A DNA stretch of 64,000 bases from assembly GCF_000381825.1 (NCBI RefSeq), contig NZ_KB907131.1, positions 21,891-85,890 of the forward strand. The letters run 5' to 3'. The notes below the pieces were generated by a model. The model searched no databases, had not been told where the DNA came from, and saw nothing but the letters and a program-made list of their open reading frames with translations. Position numbers and translations under genes: made by a program. Of the stretch, positions 8,710 through 17,465 are shown one piece after another. The stretch comes from Thioalkalivibrio sp. ALJT. Its GTDB lineage: Bacteria; Pseudomonadota; Gammaproteobacteria; Ectothiorhodospirales; Ectothiorhodospiraceae. Positions within the stretch are counted from its first letter, which is position 1. Each line of letters opens with the position of its first letter.

Positions 8710-10215
8710 ATGAGCACCACAGACGCCCATCTGATCTTCGAACGTTCCCGTGCCGGCCGCTCGGCTGTCGCCCAGGCACCGCGCGACCACGCCGCGACCC
8801 GCATCCCCGCGAATCTGCAGCGCAAGTCCGCGCCGGGGTTGCCGGCGGCTTCGGAGCTGGACGTGGTGCGCCACTACACGCGCTTGTCGCAGAAAAACTT
8901 CTCCATCGACACCGAGTTCTATCCGCTGGGCTCGTGCACGATGAAGTACAACCCGCGCGCCTGTAACAGTCTGGCGATGCTGCCCGGCTTCCTGAACCGG
9001 CATCCGCACGCCCCCGCCAGCCACAGCCAGGGCTTCCTGCACACTATGTTCGAGCTGCAGGAGATGCTGAAGGAAGTCACGGGCATGAAGGCCGTGTCGC
9101 TGGCGCCGATGGCCGGTGCGCAGGGCGAGTTCACTGGCGTGGCGATGATCCGCGCCTACCACGACGCCCGCGGCGATACCGAGCGCCGCGAGATCATCGT
9201 CCCGGACGCCGCCCACGGTACCAACCCGGCCACCGCGATCATGTGCGGCTACGAGGTGCGCGAGATCCCCACCGACGCGAGCGGCGACGTGAACATCGAG
9301 GCGCTGAAGGAGGCCGTGGGCCCGCAGACCGCCGGGATCATGCTGACCAACCCGTCCACCGTGGGCGTGTTCGAGCGCCGCATCTCCGAGATCGCGAAAA
9401 TCGTGCACGACGCCGGCGGCCTGCTGTACTACGACGGCGCCAACCTGAACGCGATCCTGGGCAAGGTGCGCCCGGGCGACATGGGCTTCGACGTAATCCA
9501 CATGAACCTGCACAAGACCTTCTCCACGCCGCATGGCGGGGGCGGTCCGGGTTCCGGTGCGGTGGGTGTGGGCGAGCGTCTGCTGCCGCATCTGCCGGTG
9601 CCGCACGTGATCGAGGACGGCGCCGAGGGCTATCGCTTCGCGACCGAGGCGGACTACCCGGAGACCATCGGTCGGCTGGCCGCGTTTGCCGGCAACGCCG
9701 GGGTGCTGCTGCGCGCCTATGTATACATGCGCATGCTGGGACGCGAAGGCATGCAGCGCGTGTCCGAATTCGCCACGCTGAACGCGAACTACCTGGCGCG
9801 CGAGCTGGAACGGGCCGGTTTCGATCTGGCCTATCCCGAGCGTCGGGCGACCCACGAGTTCATCGTCACGCTGAAGAAGCAGGCGAAGTCGACGGGCCTG
9901 ACGGCAGGTGATGTCGCCAAGCGCCTGCTGGACCATGGCTACCACGCCCCGACTACCTATTTCCCGCTGCTGGTGCCGGAGTGTCTGCTGGTCGAGCCCA
10001 CCGAGACCGAGTCGAAAGAGACGCTGGACGGTTTCGTCGCAGCGATGGCGGCGATCCTGGAAGAGGCCGGCCGCGATATCGACACCATCAAGGCTGCGCC
10101 GCATCACCTGCCGAACCGCCGCTTCAACGAGGTCGCCGCCGCCAAGGCCCTGAATGTGGTGTTCGAGGCCCCCGCCGAGGCGGATACGCTGGCCCGCACC
10201 GGCACCAGCGGTTAG
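8710..10215 (+). CDS. gcvPB: Glycine dehydrogenase (decarboxylating) subunit 2
   Basis: C-terminal half of the P protein (501 aa), carrying the PLP-binding lysine Lys269 in [17 protein letters not shown]. Other family blocks are seen: [22 protein letters not shown] and HGTNPATA. Together with GcvPA, GcvT and GcvH plus dihydrolipoamide dehydrogenase (not in this window) it completes glycine cleavage. Last gene of the cluster; a terminator-like hairpin follows at 10273. Confidence 0.97.
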   Translation: MSTTDAHLIFERSRAGRSAVAQAPRDHAATRIPANLQRKSAPGLPAASELDVVRHYTRLSQKNFSIDTEFYPLGSCTMKYNPRACNSLAMLPGFLNRHPHAPASHSQGFLHTMFELQEMLKEVTGMKAVSLAPMAGAQGEFTGVAMIRAYHDARGDTERREIIVPDAAHGTNPATAIMCGYEVREIPTDASGDVNIEALKEAVGPQTAGIMLTNPSTVGVFERRISEIAKIVHDAGGLLYYDGANLNAILGKVRPGDMGFDVIHMNLHKTFSTPHGGGGPGSGAVGVGERLLPHLPVPHVIEDGAEGYRFATEADYPETIGRLAAFAGNAGVLLRAYVYMRMLGREGMQRVSEFATLNANYLARELERAGFDLAYPERRATHEFIVTLKKQAKSTGLTAGDVAKRLLDHGYHAPTTYFPLLVPECLLVEPTETESKETLDGFVAAMAAILEEAGRDIDTIKAAPHHLPNRRFNEVAAAKALNVVFEAPAEADTLARTGTSG

Positions 10216-10272
10216 GACGTCCCATGCGGCAGGGCGGCCTCTTCCGGTTTGCCCGCAAGGTCCTGTTGTCAG

Positions 10273-10304
10273 CGCCCCCGATGTTTCGGGGGCGTTCTGC
10301 GTTT
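10273..10304 (+). terminator. Probable terminator of the gcv-tpx operon
   Basis: A 9-bp GC-rich stem (10273-10281 with 10286-10294) with a TGTT loop follows gcvPB by about 58 bp. The T-rich tail is interrupted (TTCTGCGTTT), so efficiency is uncertain. Confidence 0.6.
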
Positions 10305-10444
10305 ACGGGGGCGGCCTCGGCCGGTCGGCGATGCCCGTCAGCGGGCGGGTACGCCGCAGCGGCGTGGGTTTGTCGCCGTGAACGCGTGCGGCCTGCATAC
10401 TTGGGGAATTCGCATCGGCAGGTATTTTCTCGGACGATATCCGC

Positions 10445-13189
10445 ATGAGCTTGTTTGACCGTATACCGGTGGGGCTTGCGCTACTGGACCCGCACGATGC
10501 CCGCATCGTGCGGGGTAATCCTCGCCTGGCAGCGTGGCTTGGCTGTGCGCCGGAGGCGCTGACCGGACTGGCGCCGGAACAGTGGCTTGCAGGCGATGTG
10601 GAGCCCCTGCAGGCTGCACTCGTCCAGGTGCAGCCGCGTACCGTATTCGGTCTGCGGCTGCTGCCACAGGATGCGCAGGGCGAGCCCCGGGCCGTCCAAC
10701 TGGAGGTTGCGCCCGGTACGGGCCAGGAGGAAGCGGCAGTGGTGACCGTGCAGCCATTGCCGGATACAGCAGCAGCGGCCGATGCGGTATACGCACAGAC
10801 CTTTACCCGCAACACGGCACCCAAATTGTTGGTCGATCCGGACGACGGGGCGATCGTCGATGCCAACCCGGCGGCGGCCGACCTGTATGGATATTCGACC
10901 GCTGCGTTGCGGCGCATGTCGATCCAGGAGATCAATACCCTGACACCCGAGGAGGTCAAGGCCGAGATGGCCCTTGCGGCCTCGGAGAATCGGCGCTTCT
11001 TCCGCTTCCGCCACCGCATCCGGAACGGCGAGATCCTGGAGGTGGAGGTGTATTCGGGGCCGGTGGAGCTGGGTGGTCGCACCTATCTGTATTCCATCAT
11101 CCACGATGTGAGCGCAGCCCGGCGCTATGAACACGAGCTGGAGTACTACAGCGAGCTGGTTCGCAACCTGCCGGTAGGCGTGTACCGCAGTGGGGCAGGA
11201 CCGGATGGCCATCTCCGGCGCCTGAATCCGGCGATGCTGACGCTGTTCGAGGCAGATGCCGAAGAACGGTTGCGGGCCCTGCCGGTGCGCCAGTTGTATG
11301 TGGACCCGGCCGCGTACGAGGATCTGAGCCGGGAGCTCGATCAGCGGGGAAGGGTCGCGGGCCGGGAAGTGACGCTGCGCAGCCTCCGCGGGCGGGTATT
11401 CCGGGCACGGGTCAGTGCGCACCGGATGCAGGATGCCGAGGGCCGCATGGTGCATGACGGGATGATCGAGGACATCACCGAGGCCCATGCGGGCGAACTG
11501 CTCCGGTCGCGCATGCTGGGGGCACTGGCCGAGGGCGTGTTCGGGATCGACCGGGAGGGCCGCTATACCTTTATGAACCCGGCGGCCTGCCGCCTGCTGG
11601 GGTTTTCCAGTGAGGCCGAGGCCCTGGGGCTGAACTCGCACACCGCCTCTCACCATACCCGTGTGGATGGTACGCCATACCCGGCCGAGGACTGCCCGAT
11701 CCATCGCGTACTGGCCACCGGCGAGTCGCTGAGGGCCTGGAATGACCATTTCTGGCGTGCCGATGGAGCTCCGGTCCCGGTACGGGTATATGCGGCCCCG
11801 GTCGAAGACCTGGAGGGAAACGTGGACGGCGCGGTGGTGTCGTTCCAGGACCTGGGACTGCACGCCGAGCGCGAACGCCGACTGACCCGGGCTGCCGGTC
11901 AGCTTCCAGGTGCGATCTACGAATTCCGGCGATACCCGGATGGCCGCATGGTCTTCCCGCTGGTCACGGCCGGGATCCAGCGGGTGTTCGGGATGACGCC
12001 GGACGAGGCCCGCGAGCATCCCGAACAGGTACTGGAACGGGTCCACCCCGACGATCGGGCCCGGCTCGATGCCAGTAACGAGCACTCTTCTCGTACCCTG
12101 GCCCCCTGGCAGTTGCGCCTGCGGGTCTGTCATCCGACACGCGGGACGCTCTGGATCGAGGGGCGGGCTACACCGGAGCGACGTGGTGATGGCAGCGTCG
12201 TCTGGTACGGGGTGATAGTGGATATCACCGACCAGGTGCAGATGGAGGCCTCCCTGCGTGAGAGCGAGACACGGTTCCGCCAGCTCGCTGGGAGCGTCAA
12301 CGAGGTGTTCTGGTTGCGCGACGAGTGCGCGATTCTGTATGTGAATCCGGCCTACGAAGCGGTCTGGGGCCGCAGCCGGGAGGCGCTGTATGCGGATCCG
12401 GGCGCGATGCTCGAGGCGGTCGATCCGGAGGACCGCCAGCAGGTCGAGGCGATCTTTATGGGCAGTGCCTTGAAACGGGGATCGACCGACGTCACCTTCC
12501 GCATCCATCGGCCGGACGGCGAGTTGCGCTGGATCCAGGCGCATTGTTATCCGGTTGAGGATGCGGAGGGGGAAACCACGCGGGTCGCGGGCACGGCGGT
12601 GGATGTGACCGAACTGAAACAGACCCAGCTCGAACTCGAACAAAGCAATGCGGCACTGGCATCCGCGGCGCTGTACGATCGTCTGACCGGGATTGCCAAT
12701 CGACGCTATTTCGAGGAATTGCTGGAACGCGAGATGCGCCGGGTGGATCGCAGTGGCGGCTCGTTTGCGCTGGTGATGTTCGACCTCGACCATTTCAAGC
12801 GCGTGAATGACAGCTTCGGGCATGACGTGGGTGACGAGGTCCTGAAGGATGTGACGGACCGGGTGGCATCGCGTCTGCGCGACTCCGATGTGCTGGGCCG
12901 CTGGGGCGGAGAGGAGTTCATGGTGCTGTTGCCGGCCGCCGATCTGGACAGTGGCGCAACCGTCGCGGAGACTCTGCGGGAACGGGTCGCAGGGACGCCT
13001 TGCGCCGCAGTGGGCACGGTGACCATCAGTCTGGGTGTGGCCGAGTATCTCCCCGGCGAGCCGCGCAAGCAGCTTTTGCGCCGCGTGGACCAGGCCCTTT
13101 ATCGCGCCAAGAACGCGGGCCGCAATCGGGTCGAGGTGGACCGGGTCGAGGTGGACCGGGTCGAGGTCGATCAGGCGAGCGGGGGATAA
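10445..13189 (+). CDS. Multi-PAS diguanylate cyclase
   Basis: A 914-residue soluble signalling protein. About six PAS-type sensor modules follow one another (near residues 5-70, 112-235, 236-355, 356-470, 480-605 and 606-730), several ending in the typical DIT/DVT motif (HDVSAAR, EDITEAH, VDITDQ, VDVTEL). The C-terminal GGDEF domain (about 740-905) has an intact active site GGEEF near 819 and an inhibitory RDSD I-site five residues before it, so it should make c-di-GMP and be product-inhibited. No membrane segment or EAL domain is seen. The last residues form three RVEVD repeats. Confidence 0.93.
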   Translation: MSLFDRIPVGLALLDPHDARIVRGNPRLAAWLGCAPEALTGLAPEQWLAGDVEPLQAALVQVQPRTVFGLRLLPQDAQGEPRAVQLEVAPGTGQEEAAVVTVQPLPDTAAAADAVYAQTFTRNTAPKLLVDPDDGAIVDANPAAADLYGYSTAALRRMSIQEINTLTPEEVKAEMALAASENRRFFRFRHRIRNGEILEVEVYSGPVELGGRTYLYSIIHDVSAARRYEHELEYYSELVRNLPVGVYRSGAGPDGHLRRLNPAMLTLFEADAEERLRALPVRQLYVDPAAYEDLSRELDQRGRVAGREVTLRSLRGRVFRARVSAHRMQDAEGRMVHDGMIEDITEAHAGELLRSRMLGALAEGVFGIDREGRYTFMNPAACRLLGFSSEAEALGLNSHTASHHTRVDGTPYPAEDCPIHRVLATGESLRAWNDHFWRADGAPVPVRVYAAPVEDLEGNVDGAVVSFQDLGLHAERERRLTRAAGQLPGAIYEFRRYPDGRMVFPLVTAGIQRVFGMTPDEAREHPEQVLERVHPDDRARLDASNEHSSRTLAPWQLRLRVCHPTRGTLWIEGRATPERRGDGSVVWYGVIVDITDQVQMEASLRESETRFRQLAGSVNEVFWLRDECAILYVNPAYEAVWGRSREALYADPGAMLEAVDPEDRQQVEAIFMGSALKRGSTDVTFRIHRPDGELRWIQAHCYPVEDAEGETTRVAGTAVDVTELKQTQLELEQSNAALASAALYDRLTGIANRRYFEELLEREMRRVDRSGGSFALVMFDLDHFKRVNDSFGHDVGDEVLKDVTDRVASRLRDSDVLGRWGGEEFMVLLPAADLDSGATVAETLRERVAGTPCAAVGTVTISLGVAEYLPGEPRKQLLRRVDQALYRAKNAGRNRVEVDRVEVDRVEVDQASGG
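13127..13171 (+). repeat. Three 15-bp direct repeats at the end of the GGDEF gene
   Basis: Unit CGGGTCGAGGTGGAC is present twice exactly (13127-13141, 13142-13156) and once with small changes (13157-13171). It encodes RVEVD in frame, extending the C-terminus beyond the GGDEF fold. This looks like slippage expansion. Confidence 0.9.
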
Positions 13190-13275
13190 CCGTAGCGAGG
13201 GATCGCTCGGCGTCCTGACGGGCGTAATGATCCGAACGATTCCAACCGGTGCGATCCGGTTGCAAGGACAGAGCC

Positions 13276-13635
13276 ATGGCGGCGAGCGGCAATACCGGAT
13301 TCGTGCGAATCGCGCGCGCCCTGGTGTATTCCTGGCGCGGCCTGCGTGCGGCGTTTCGGCACGAGGCCGCGTTTCGTCAGGAACTGGCACTGGCGGCGGT
13401 ACTGCTGCCGCTGGCGTTCTGGCTGGGGCAGGACGGCGTGGAGCGGGCACTACTGGTCGCCAGCGTACTACTGGTCCTGGTGGTGGAACTGCTGAACTCC
13501 GCGGTAGAGGCGGCGATCGACCGCTTTGGTGATGACCCTCACCCGTTGTCGGCGCGGGCCAAGGACATGGCCTCGGCTGCGGTACTGGTCAGTCTCCTGC
13601 TGGCGGCGCTGGTCTGGGGGCTGGTCCTGCTGTGA
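13276..13635 (+). CDS. dgkA: Diacylglycerol kinase
   Basis: A 119-residue three-helix inner-membrane kinase that phosphorylates diacylglycerol to phosphatidic acid, recycling DAG from membrane-derived oligosaccharide or lipid turnover. The signature ELLNSAVEAAIDR and the following D-HPLSARAKDMASAAV block are intact. Length matches E. coli DgkA. ATG 13276 is favoured over an in-frame GTG 27 bp upstream because it has AAGGACAG ahead and fits the family start. It follows the PAS-GGDEF gene by 86 bp. Confidence 0.94.
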   Translation: MAASGNTGFVRIARALVYSWRGLRAAFRHEAAFRQELALAAVLLPLAFWLGQDGVERALLVASVLLVLVVELLNSAVEAAIDRFGDDPHPLSARAKDMASAAVLVSLLLAALVWGLVLL

Positions 13636-13836
13636 TCGCCGGGCCGAATCCCTTGCCCATTCAGCTTGCCGTCCCCGGACACCGTAAGATCCGTCCTGGC
13701 GGCGAAGCCCCCGCCCCCGGTGGGTTGGGTACGCGGCGGGGTGTTCGCCTGCGCGCAGGCCCCTGCAGGGGCGGGGCAGTCCCAAGCCGGGCCTTGCTTG
13801 ACTCCGGATGCCGATCTTCCCCCGCGGTGGCGGGGC

Positions 13837-13945
13837 ATCCTGGCCGTCGTGCAGCGGAGAGCCGGGATGCCCGGCGTCGGTTGTGCCCCAGGGCCCGAAG
13901 TCCCGGATGACCGCTGCGCGGCTTCCGGGGTGATGGGTGTTGGTG
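13837..13945. repeat. Dispersed REP-like intergenic element, copy A
   Basis: A block with CATCCTGGCCGT, GAGCCGGGAT, CCCGGATGACCGCTGCGCGGCTTCCGGGG resembles the element at 28835-28990 in the same order (CATCCCGGCCGT, GAGCCGGGATC, CCCGGATAACCGCTGC). It contains internal inverted CCGGGAT/ATCCCGG words, so it can fold. It lies between the convergent genes dgkA and znuA. Confidence 0.6.
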
Positions 13946-13956
13946 TCGCAGGGCGG

Positions 13957-14997
13957 TCAGGGTGTTTGGGGTGCCATGCAGTCGGTGAAGCCGTCGGCCA
14001 TGGCCTGCATCAGCTCGAACCAGGCGTTCGGGCCGGGTTCCAGGTCCGTGCCGATGGGGTCGAGCATACCCAGGCGGGTCCCGGTGCCTTCGGCCACGGT
14101 CTCGGCGAGTGCGGGCCGGAACTGCGGTTCGGTAAACAGGCAGACGACGTCGTCATCGGCGGCACGTTCGCGCAGCTCGCTGATGCGCCGTGCGCCGGGG
14201 CTGCGCGAGGGATCGATGCTGATCGAGCCGGCCGCATTCAGGCCATAGTGCTGCTCGAAATACTGGTAGGCATCGTGGAACACGATGAACGCTTCTTCGC
14301 GTGCTGGGGCGAGTTGCTCCGCCAGGCGCCCATCCAGTTCGTCGATGCGTTCGACCAGGGTATCGCGGTTGGCTGCCACGGTCTCGGCGTGGTCCGGGGC
14401 CCATTCCATCAGCCGATCGGCGAGTTGCCGGATGGTGGCGCGCATCAGTGCCGGCGAGAGCCAGATATGGGCATCGTAATCGCCGTGATGGTGGTCGTGC
14501 CCGTGGTCGTGCCCGTGGTCATGCCCGTGGTCATGCCCGTGGTCGTGCCCGTGGCCATGATGCCGGTCGTCGTGGCTGTGGCCGTGATCACCGTGTCCAT
14601 GGTGGTGATGCTCCCAGACGCCCCCTTCGCGAGTGGGCTTCAGATCCAGGTCCAGGTCGTCCATCAGGCTGACGAGATCACGGTTTCCGGCACTGCGCAG
14701 CGGGCGTTCCAGGAAGGTTTCGAGGTCCGGCCCGACCCAGACGACCATGTCCGCATTCTGCAGGCGACGAGCCTCGGACGGGCGCATGGCATACCCGTGT
14801 GGCGAAGCGGTCGCAGGGATCAGCAGCTCTACTTCGAAGGCGCCTTCGCCCAGGGCGGAGACGATGCTGTGAATCGGTAGAATGGTTGCGACAATGCGCG
14901 GCTTGTCTGCCGCAACAGCCGCTCCCGGTAGCAGGAGGCACAGAATGACCAGCAGGTGGAGCAGCATCGCAGTGCTGAACGAGGGGCGAGGGTGCAT
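13957..14997 (-). CDS. znuA: Zinc ABC transporter, periplasmic binding protein ZnuA
   Basis: Cluster A-I solute-binding protein (346 aa from ATG 14997) delivering Zn2+ to ZnuBC. A signal peptide ends near AVA-ADKP. Zinc ligands are expected at HS in ILPIHSIVSAL, at the His of DAHIWLSP, and in VFHDAYQYFEQHYGL. A large His/Asp-rich loop of GHD repeats (about residues 126-172) is typical of ZnuA and collects zinc. ATG 14997 has TGGAGA ahead; a GTG start at 15030 in the same frame is possible but would lie within the Zur-like site. Divergent from znuC. Confidence 0.95.
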   Translation of the reverse strand: MHPRPSFSTAMLLHLLVILCLLLPGAAVAADKPRIVATILPIHSIVSALGEGAFEVELLIPATASPHGYAMRPSEARRLQNADMVVWVGPDLETFLERPLRSAGNRDLVSLMDDLDLDLKPTREGGVWEHHHHGHGDHGHSHDDRHHGHGHDHGHDHGHDHGHDHGHDHHHGDYDAHIWLSPALMRATIRQLADRLMEWAPDHAETVAANRDTLVERIDELDGRLAEQLAPAREEAFIVFHDAYQYFEQHYGLNAAGSISIDPSRSPGARRISELRERAADDDVVCLFTEPQFRPALAETVAEGTGTRLGMLDPIGTDLEPGPNAWFELMQAMADGFTDCMAPQTP

Positions 14998-15030
14998 GAC
15001 AGGGTCTCCAGCGGGTCTGATCGTAATCAC

Positions 15031-15054
15031 GAAACGTTATAGTATATCGAAATG
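15031..15054. promoter_or_regulatory. Zur-like operator in the znuA/znuC divergent promoter
   Basis: The segment GAAACGTTATAGTATATCGA (15031-15050) followed by AATG resembles the gammaproteobacterial Zur box (GAAATGTTATA-n-TATAACATTTC), with the left arm strong and the right arm weaker. It holds overlapping -10-like hexamers on both strands: TATAGT (15038-15043, plus) and TATACT (15046-15041, minus). One Zur dimer could therefore repress both znuA and znuCB. The call rests on similarity to the known consensus. Confidence 0.7.
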
Positions 15055-15906
15055 AGCCAGGGAAGCCATGCCTCTTCGTCCGTGCCGGAATCGGACCCCA
15101 GCCCGCTCCTCGATGCCCGTGAGGTCTCGCTGGAGCGCGGGGACAAGCGGATACTCGATCACGTATCGGTGCAGATCCTGCCGGCCGAGGTGGCGGTGGT
15201 CATCGGCCCCAATGGGGCGGGCAAGACCTCGCTGTTGCGCGTGCTGCTGGGGCTGTGGCAGCCGACGCAGGGCCAGGTCAAGCGCCGGCGCGGGCTGCGC
15301 ATTGGGTACATGCCGCAACGCCTGCAGATCGAGCCGGTACTGCCGCTGTCGGTGCGCCGGTTCCTGACACTGCGTCAGCGTGCACCAAGGGCCAGGCTGC
15401 TCGCGCACCTGGAGCGGGTAGGGGTCCCGCACCTGCTGGACAAGCCGGTGCAGTCGCTGTCCGGGGGCGAGATGCAGCGGGTGCTGCTGGCGCGGGCCCT
15501 GCTCAATCGGCCCAATCTGCTGGTGCTGGACGAGCCGGCGCAGGGTGTCGATATTGTCGGGCAGGGCGAGGTCTTTCGCCTGATCGACGACATCCGGTGC
15601 GAGACGGGCTGCGGGGTGCTGATGGTCTCGCACGATCTGCATCTGGTGATGGCGGGGGCGGATGCCGTGATCTGTCTGAACCAGCATGTCTGCTGCAGGG
15701 GGCGGCCGGAGGAAGTCTCGCGCCATCCGGAATACCAGCGTCTGTTTCCGACCGCGGATGTGCGGGGGATCGGCGTTTACAAGCATGACCACAACCATGT
15801 CCACGATCTGCATGGTGAGGTGCGCGGGCTGGACGACAACGGCAGCGGTGAGTCGCAAGGTAGCGGACACTGCGATCATCACCGACGGGGATTGCCAAAA
15901 CGATGA
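15052..15906 (+). CDS. znuC: Zinc ABC transporter, ATP-binding protein ZnuC
   Basis: A 284-residue cytoplasmic ATPase of the zinc importer. Walker A GPNGAGKTS near residue 52, signature LSGGEMQRVLLARALL, Walker B LLVLDEPAQGVD and the switch His in VSHDLH are all intact. The C-terminus has a His-rich tail (HDHNHVHDLH) as in other ZnuC proteins. ATG 15052 directly adjoins the Zur-like site and has no ribosome-binding site; the predicted transcription start from TATAGT falls at or beside the ATG, suggesting a leaderless mRNA. The alternative GTG at codon 11 also lacks a good site. Confidence 0.94.
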   Translation: MSQGSHASSSVPESDPSPLLDAREVSLERGDKRILDHVSVQILPAEVAVVIGPNGAGKTSLLRVLLGLWQPTQGQVKRRRGLRIGYMPQRLQIEPVLPLSVRRFLTLRQRAPRARLLAHLERVGVPHLLDKPVQSLSGGEMQRVLLARALLNRPNLLVLDEPAQGVDIVGQGEVFRLIDDIRCETGCGVLMVSHDLHLVMAGADAVICLNQHVCCRGRPEEVSRHPEYQRLFPTADVRGIGVYKHDHNHVHDLHGEVRGLDDNGSGESQGSGHCDHHRRGLPKR

Positions 15907-16724
15907 TTGAAGCCTGGCTGGACGACTTCCTGTTCCGGGCGGTGCTGGCGGGCCTGATGGTGGCGGTCGTCGCCGGGCCGTTGGGTGCGTTCGTGGTCTG
16001 GCGACGCATGGCCTATTTCGGTGACACGATCTCGCACTCCGCGCTGCTGGGCGTGGCGCTGGGCTTTTTGCTGGGTCTGAACCTCAATTTGATGGTGACC
16101 ATCGTCTGCGTCGCTATCGCGATGCTGCTGGTGATTCTCCAGCGCCGTCAGGAGCTGGCGTCGGACACGCTGCTCGGGATCCTGGCGCACAGCGCGCTGT
16201 CGCTGGGGATTGTGGCGGTGGCCTTTATCGAGGGGCTGCGGGTGGACCTGATGGCCTATCTGTTTGGTGACATCCTGGCGGTGGGGACGTCTGACCTGGT
16301 GGCGATCGCAATCGGCGGGGCGGTGGCACTGTTGTTGCTGGTGCTGCTGTGGCGTCCGCTGCTGGCGCTGACGGTGCACGAGGAACTGGCCCAGGTGGAG
16401 GGGGTACCGGTGGTGCTGGTGCGGCTGGGCCTGATGCTGCTGATCGCGCTGGTGATCGCGGCGGCGATGCAGGTGGTGGGCGTGCTGCTGATTACCGCGT
16501 TGATGATCATCCCGGCGGCCAGTGCCCGGCGCTTTGCCTCCACCCCCGAGCAGATGGCCATTCTGGCGGCGGTGGTCGGTATGCTGGCGGTGGGCGCCGG
16601 GTTGTGGGGATCGTTGCTCTTCGACACCCCGACCGGCCCGACCATCGTGGTCGCGGCGATGCTGGGTTTTATCCTGGTGCATCTGTTTCCCGGCCGCCTG
16701 ATCCCTCGCTTCGGTGACCGCTGA
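15903..16724 (+). CDS. znuB: Zinc ABC transporter, permease ZnuB
   Basis: A 273-residue permease with about eight membrane segments, family ABC-3. Recognisable blocks are AVVAGPLGAFVVWRRMAYFGD, TISHSALLGVALG and ALMIIPAASARRFA. It overlaps znuC by four bases (ATGA), indicating translational coupling. With ZnuA and ZnuC it completes a high-affinity zinc importer. Confidence 0.95.
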   Translation: MIEAWLDDFLFRAVLAGLMVAVVAGPLGAFVVWRRMAYFGDTISHSALLGVALGFLLGLNLNLMVTIVCVAIAMLLVILQRRQELASDTLLGILAHSALSLGIVAVAFIEGLRVDLMAYLFGDILAVGTSDLVAIAIGGAVALLLLVLLWRPLLALTVHEELAQVEGVPVVLVRLGLMLLIALVIAAAMQVVGVLLITALMIIPAASARRFASTPEQMAILAAVVGMLAVGAGLWGSLLFDTPTGPTIVVAAMLGFILVHLFPGRLIPRFGDR

Positions 16725-16901
16725 ACCGCCTTGTTCACCACAAAGACCCGCAGAAAAGCCGGGGCAAGGCCGGAAGCTGCAACAGGAAGAAAGGCAGTCT
16801 GGAAGAACTCTGCATCGGGACTGTGCCGTTGGCGCAGGTCCGTGCGCGTCGGAGCGTCCGTATTTACATCATTCTTCCAGTTCTTTCATCTTCCCTTTAA
16901 C

Positions 16902-16920
16902 GCCCTTGAGCGGGCTTTTT
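16902..16920 (+). terminator. Probable terminator after znuCB
   Basis: A short GCCC/GGGC stem (16902-16905 with 16912-16915) is followed by five T (16916-16920). It lies between the convergent genes znuB and folA. The stem is short, so confidence is modest. The preceding 16725-16900 shows no coding potential. Confidence 0.45.
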
Positions 16921-16950
16921 GGTATCTGATCAAAGGGTTCTGGAGAGTGA

Positions 16951-17448
16951 TCAGCGGGGGCGGCGTTCGAGGCGTTCGAAGGTGAAGGGGCAGGCGTGGC
17001 GGTCGTCGGCCGTGTGGTGTTCGGACCAGACGACGTCCCAGTCCTCGGGGTTGATCGCGGGGAAGAAGGTATCTCCGGCGTGGCACTCGTGCACGCGGGT
17101 CAGGTGCAGCACGTCGGCGTGTGGCAACGCCTCCGCGAACAGGCCGGCACCTCCGATCACGAAGGCCGGGCCCGTGTTGATGGTCGTCAGGGCCGCGTCC
17201 AGGTTGCGATATACCTCCACGCCGTCTGCCCGCCAGTCCGGCTGGCGGGTCAGCACGAGGTTGCGGCGCCCGGGCAGAGGGCGACCGATGGATTCAAACG
17301 TTCGCCGTCCCATGATCATCGGATGCCCGGCGGTGATGCGCTTGAAGTGCTGCAGGTCGGCGGGCAGGTGCCAGGGCAGGTCGTTGTCGCGACCAATCAC
17401 GTGCTCGGGATCGAGCGCGACCATCAGGTGGATCTCGGGCTGGGGCAT
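16951..17448 (-). CDS. folA: Dihydrofolate reductase
   Basis: A 165-residue NADPH-dependent reductase that regenerates THF from dihydrofolate, the by-product of thymidylate synthase. Motifs: ALDPEHVIGRDNDLPWHLP (substrate site), FKRITAGHPMIMGRRTFESIG (NADPH site), PGRRNLVLTR, and FVIGGAGLF. It follows thyA by 17 bp in the lgt-thyA-folA unit, pairing the producer and recycler of DHF. Confidence 0.96.
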   Translation of the reverse strand: MPQPEIHLMVALDPEHVIGRDNDLPWHLPADLQHFKRITAGHPMIMGRRTFESIGRPLPGRRNLVLTRQPDWRADGVEVYRNLDAALTTINTGPAFVIGGAGLFAEALPHADVLHLTRVHECHAGDTFFPAINPEDWDVVWSEHHTADDRHACPFTFERLERRPR

Positions 17449-17465
17449 GCGGGCTCCGGGCTGGA

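Noticed and set aside
10481..13450. A 989-codon open frame on the minus strand opposite the PAS-GGDEF gene
   Set aside because: It is antisense to a gene with intact domains, has His/Gln/Arg-rich composition typical of shadow frames in GC-rich DNA, and no ribosome site or domain.
14480..14625. His-codon repeats in znuA taken as a DNA repeat element
   Set aside because: They encode the expected metal-binding GHD loop of ZnuA and are explained by protein function.
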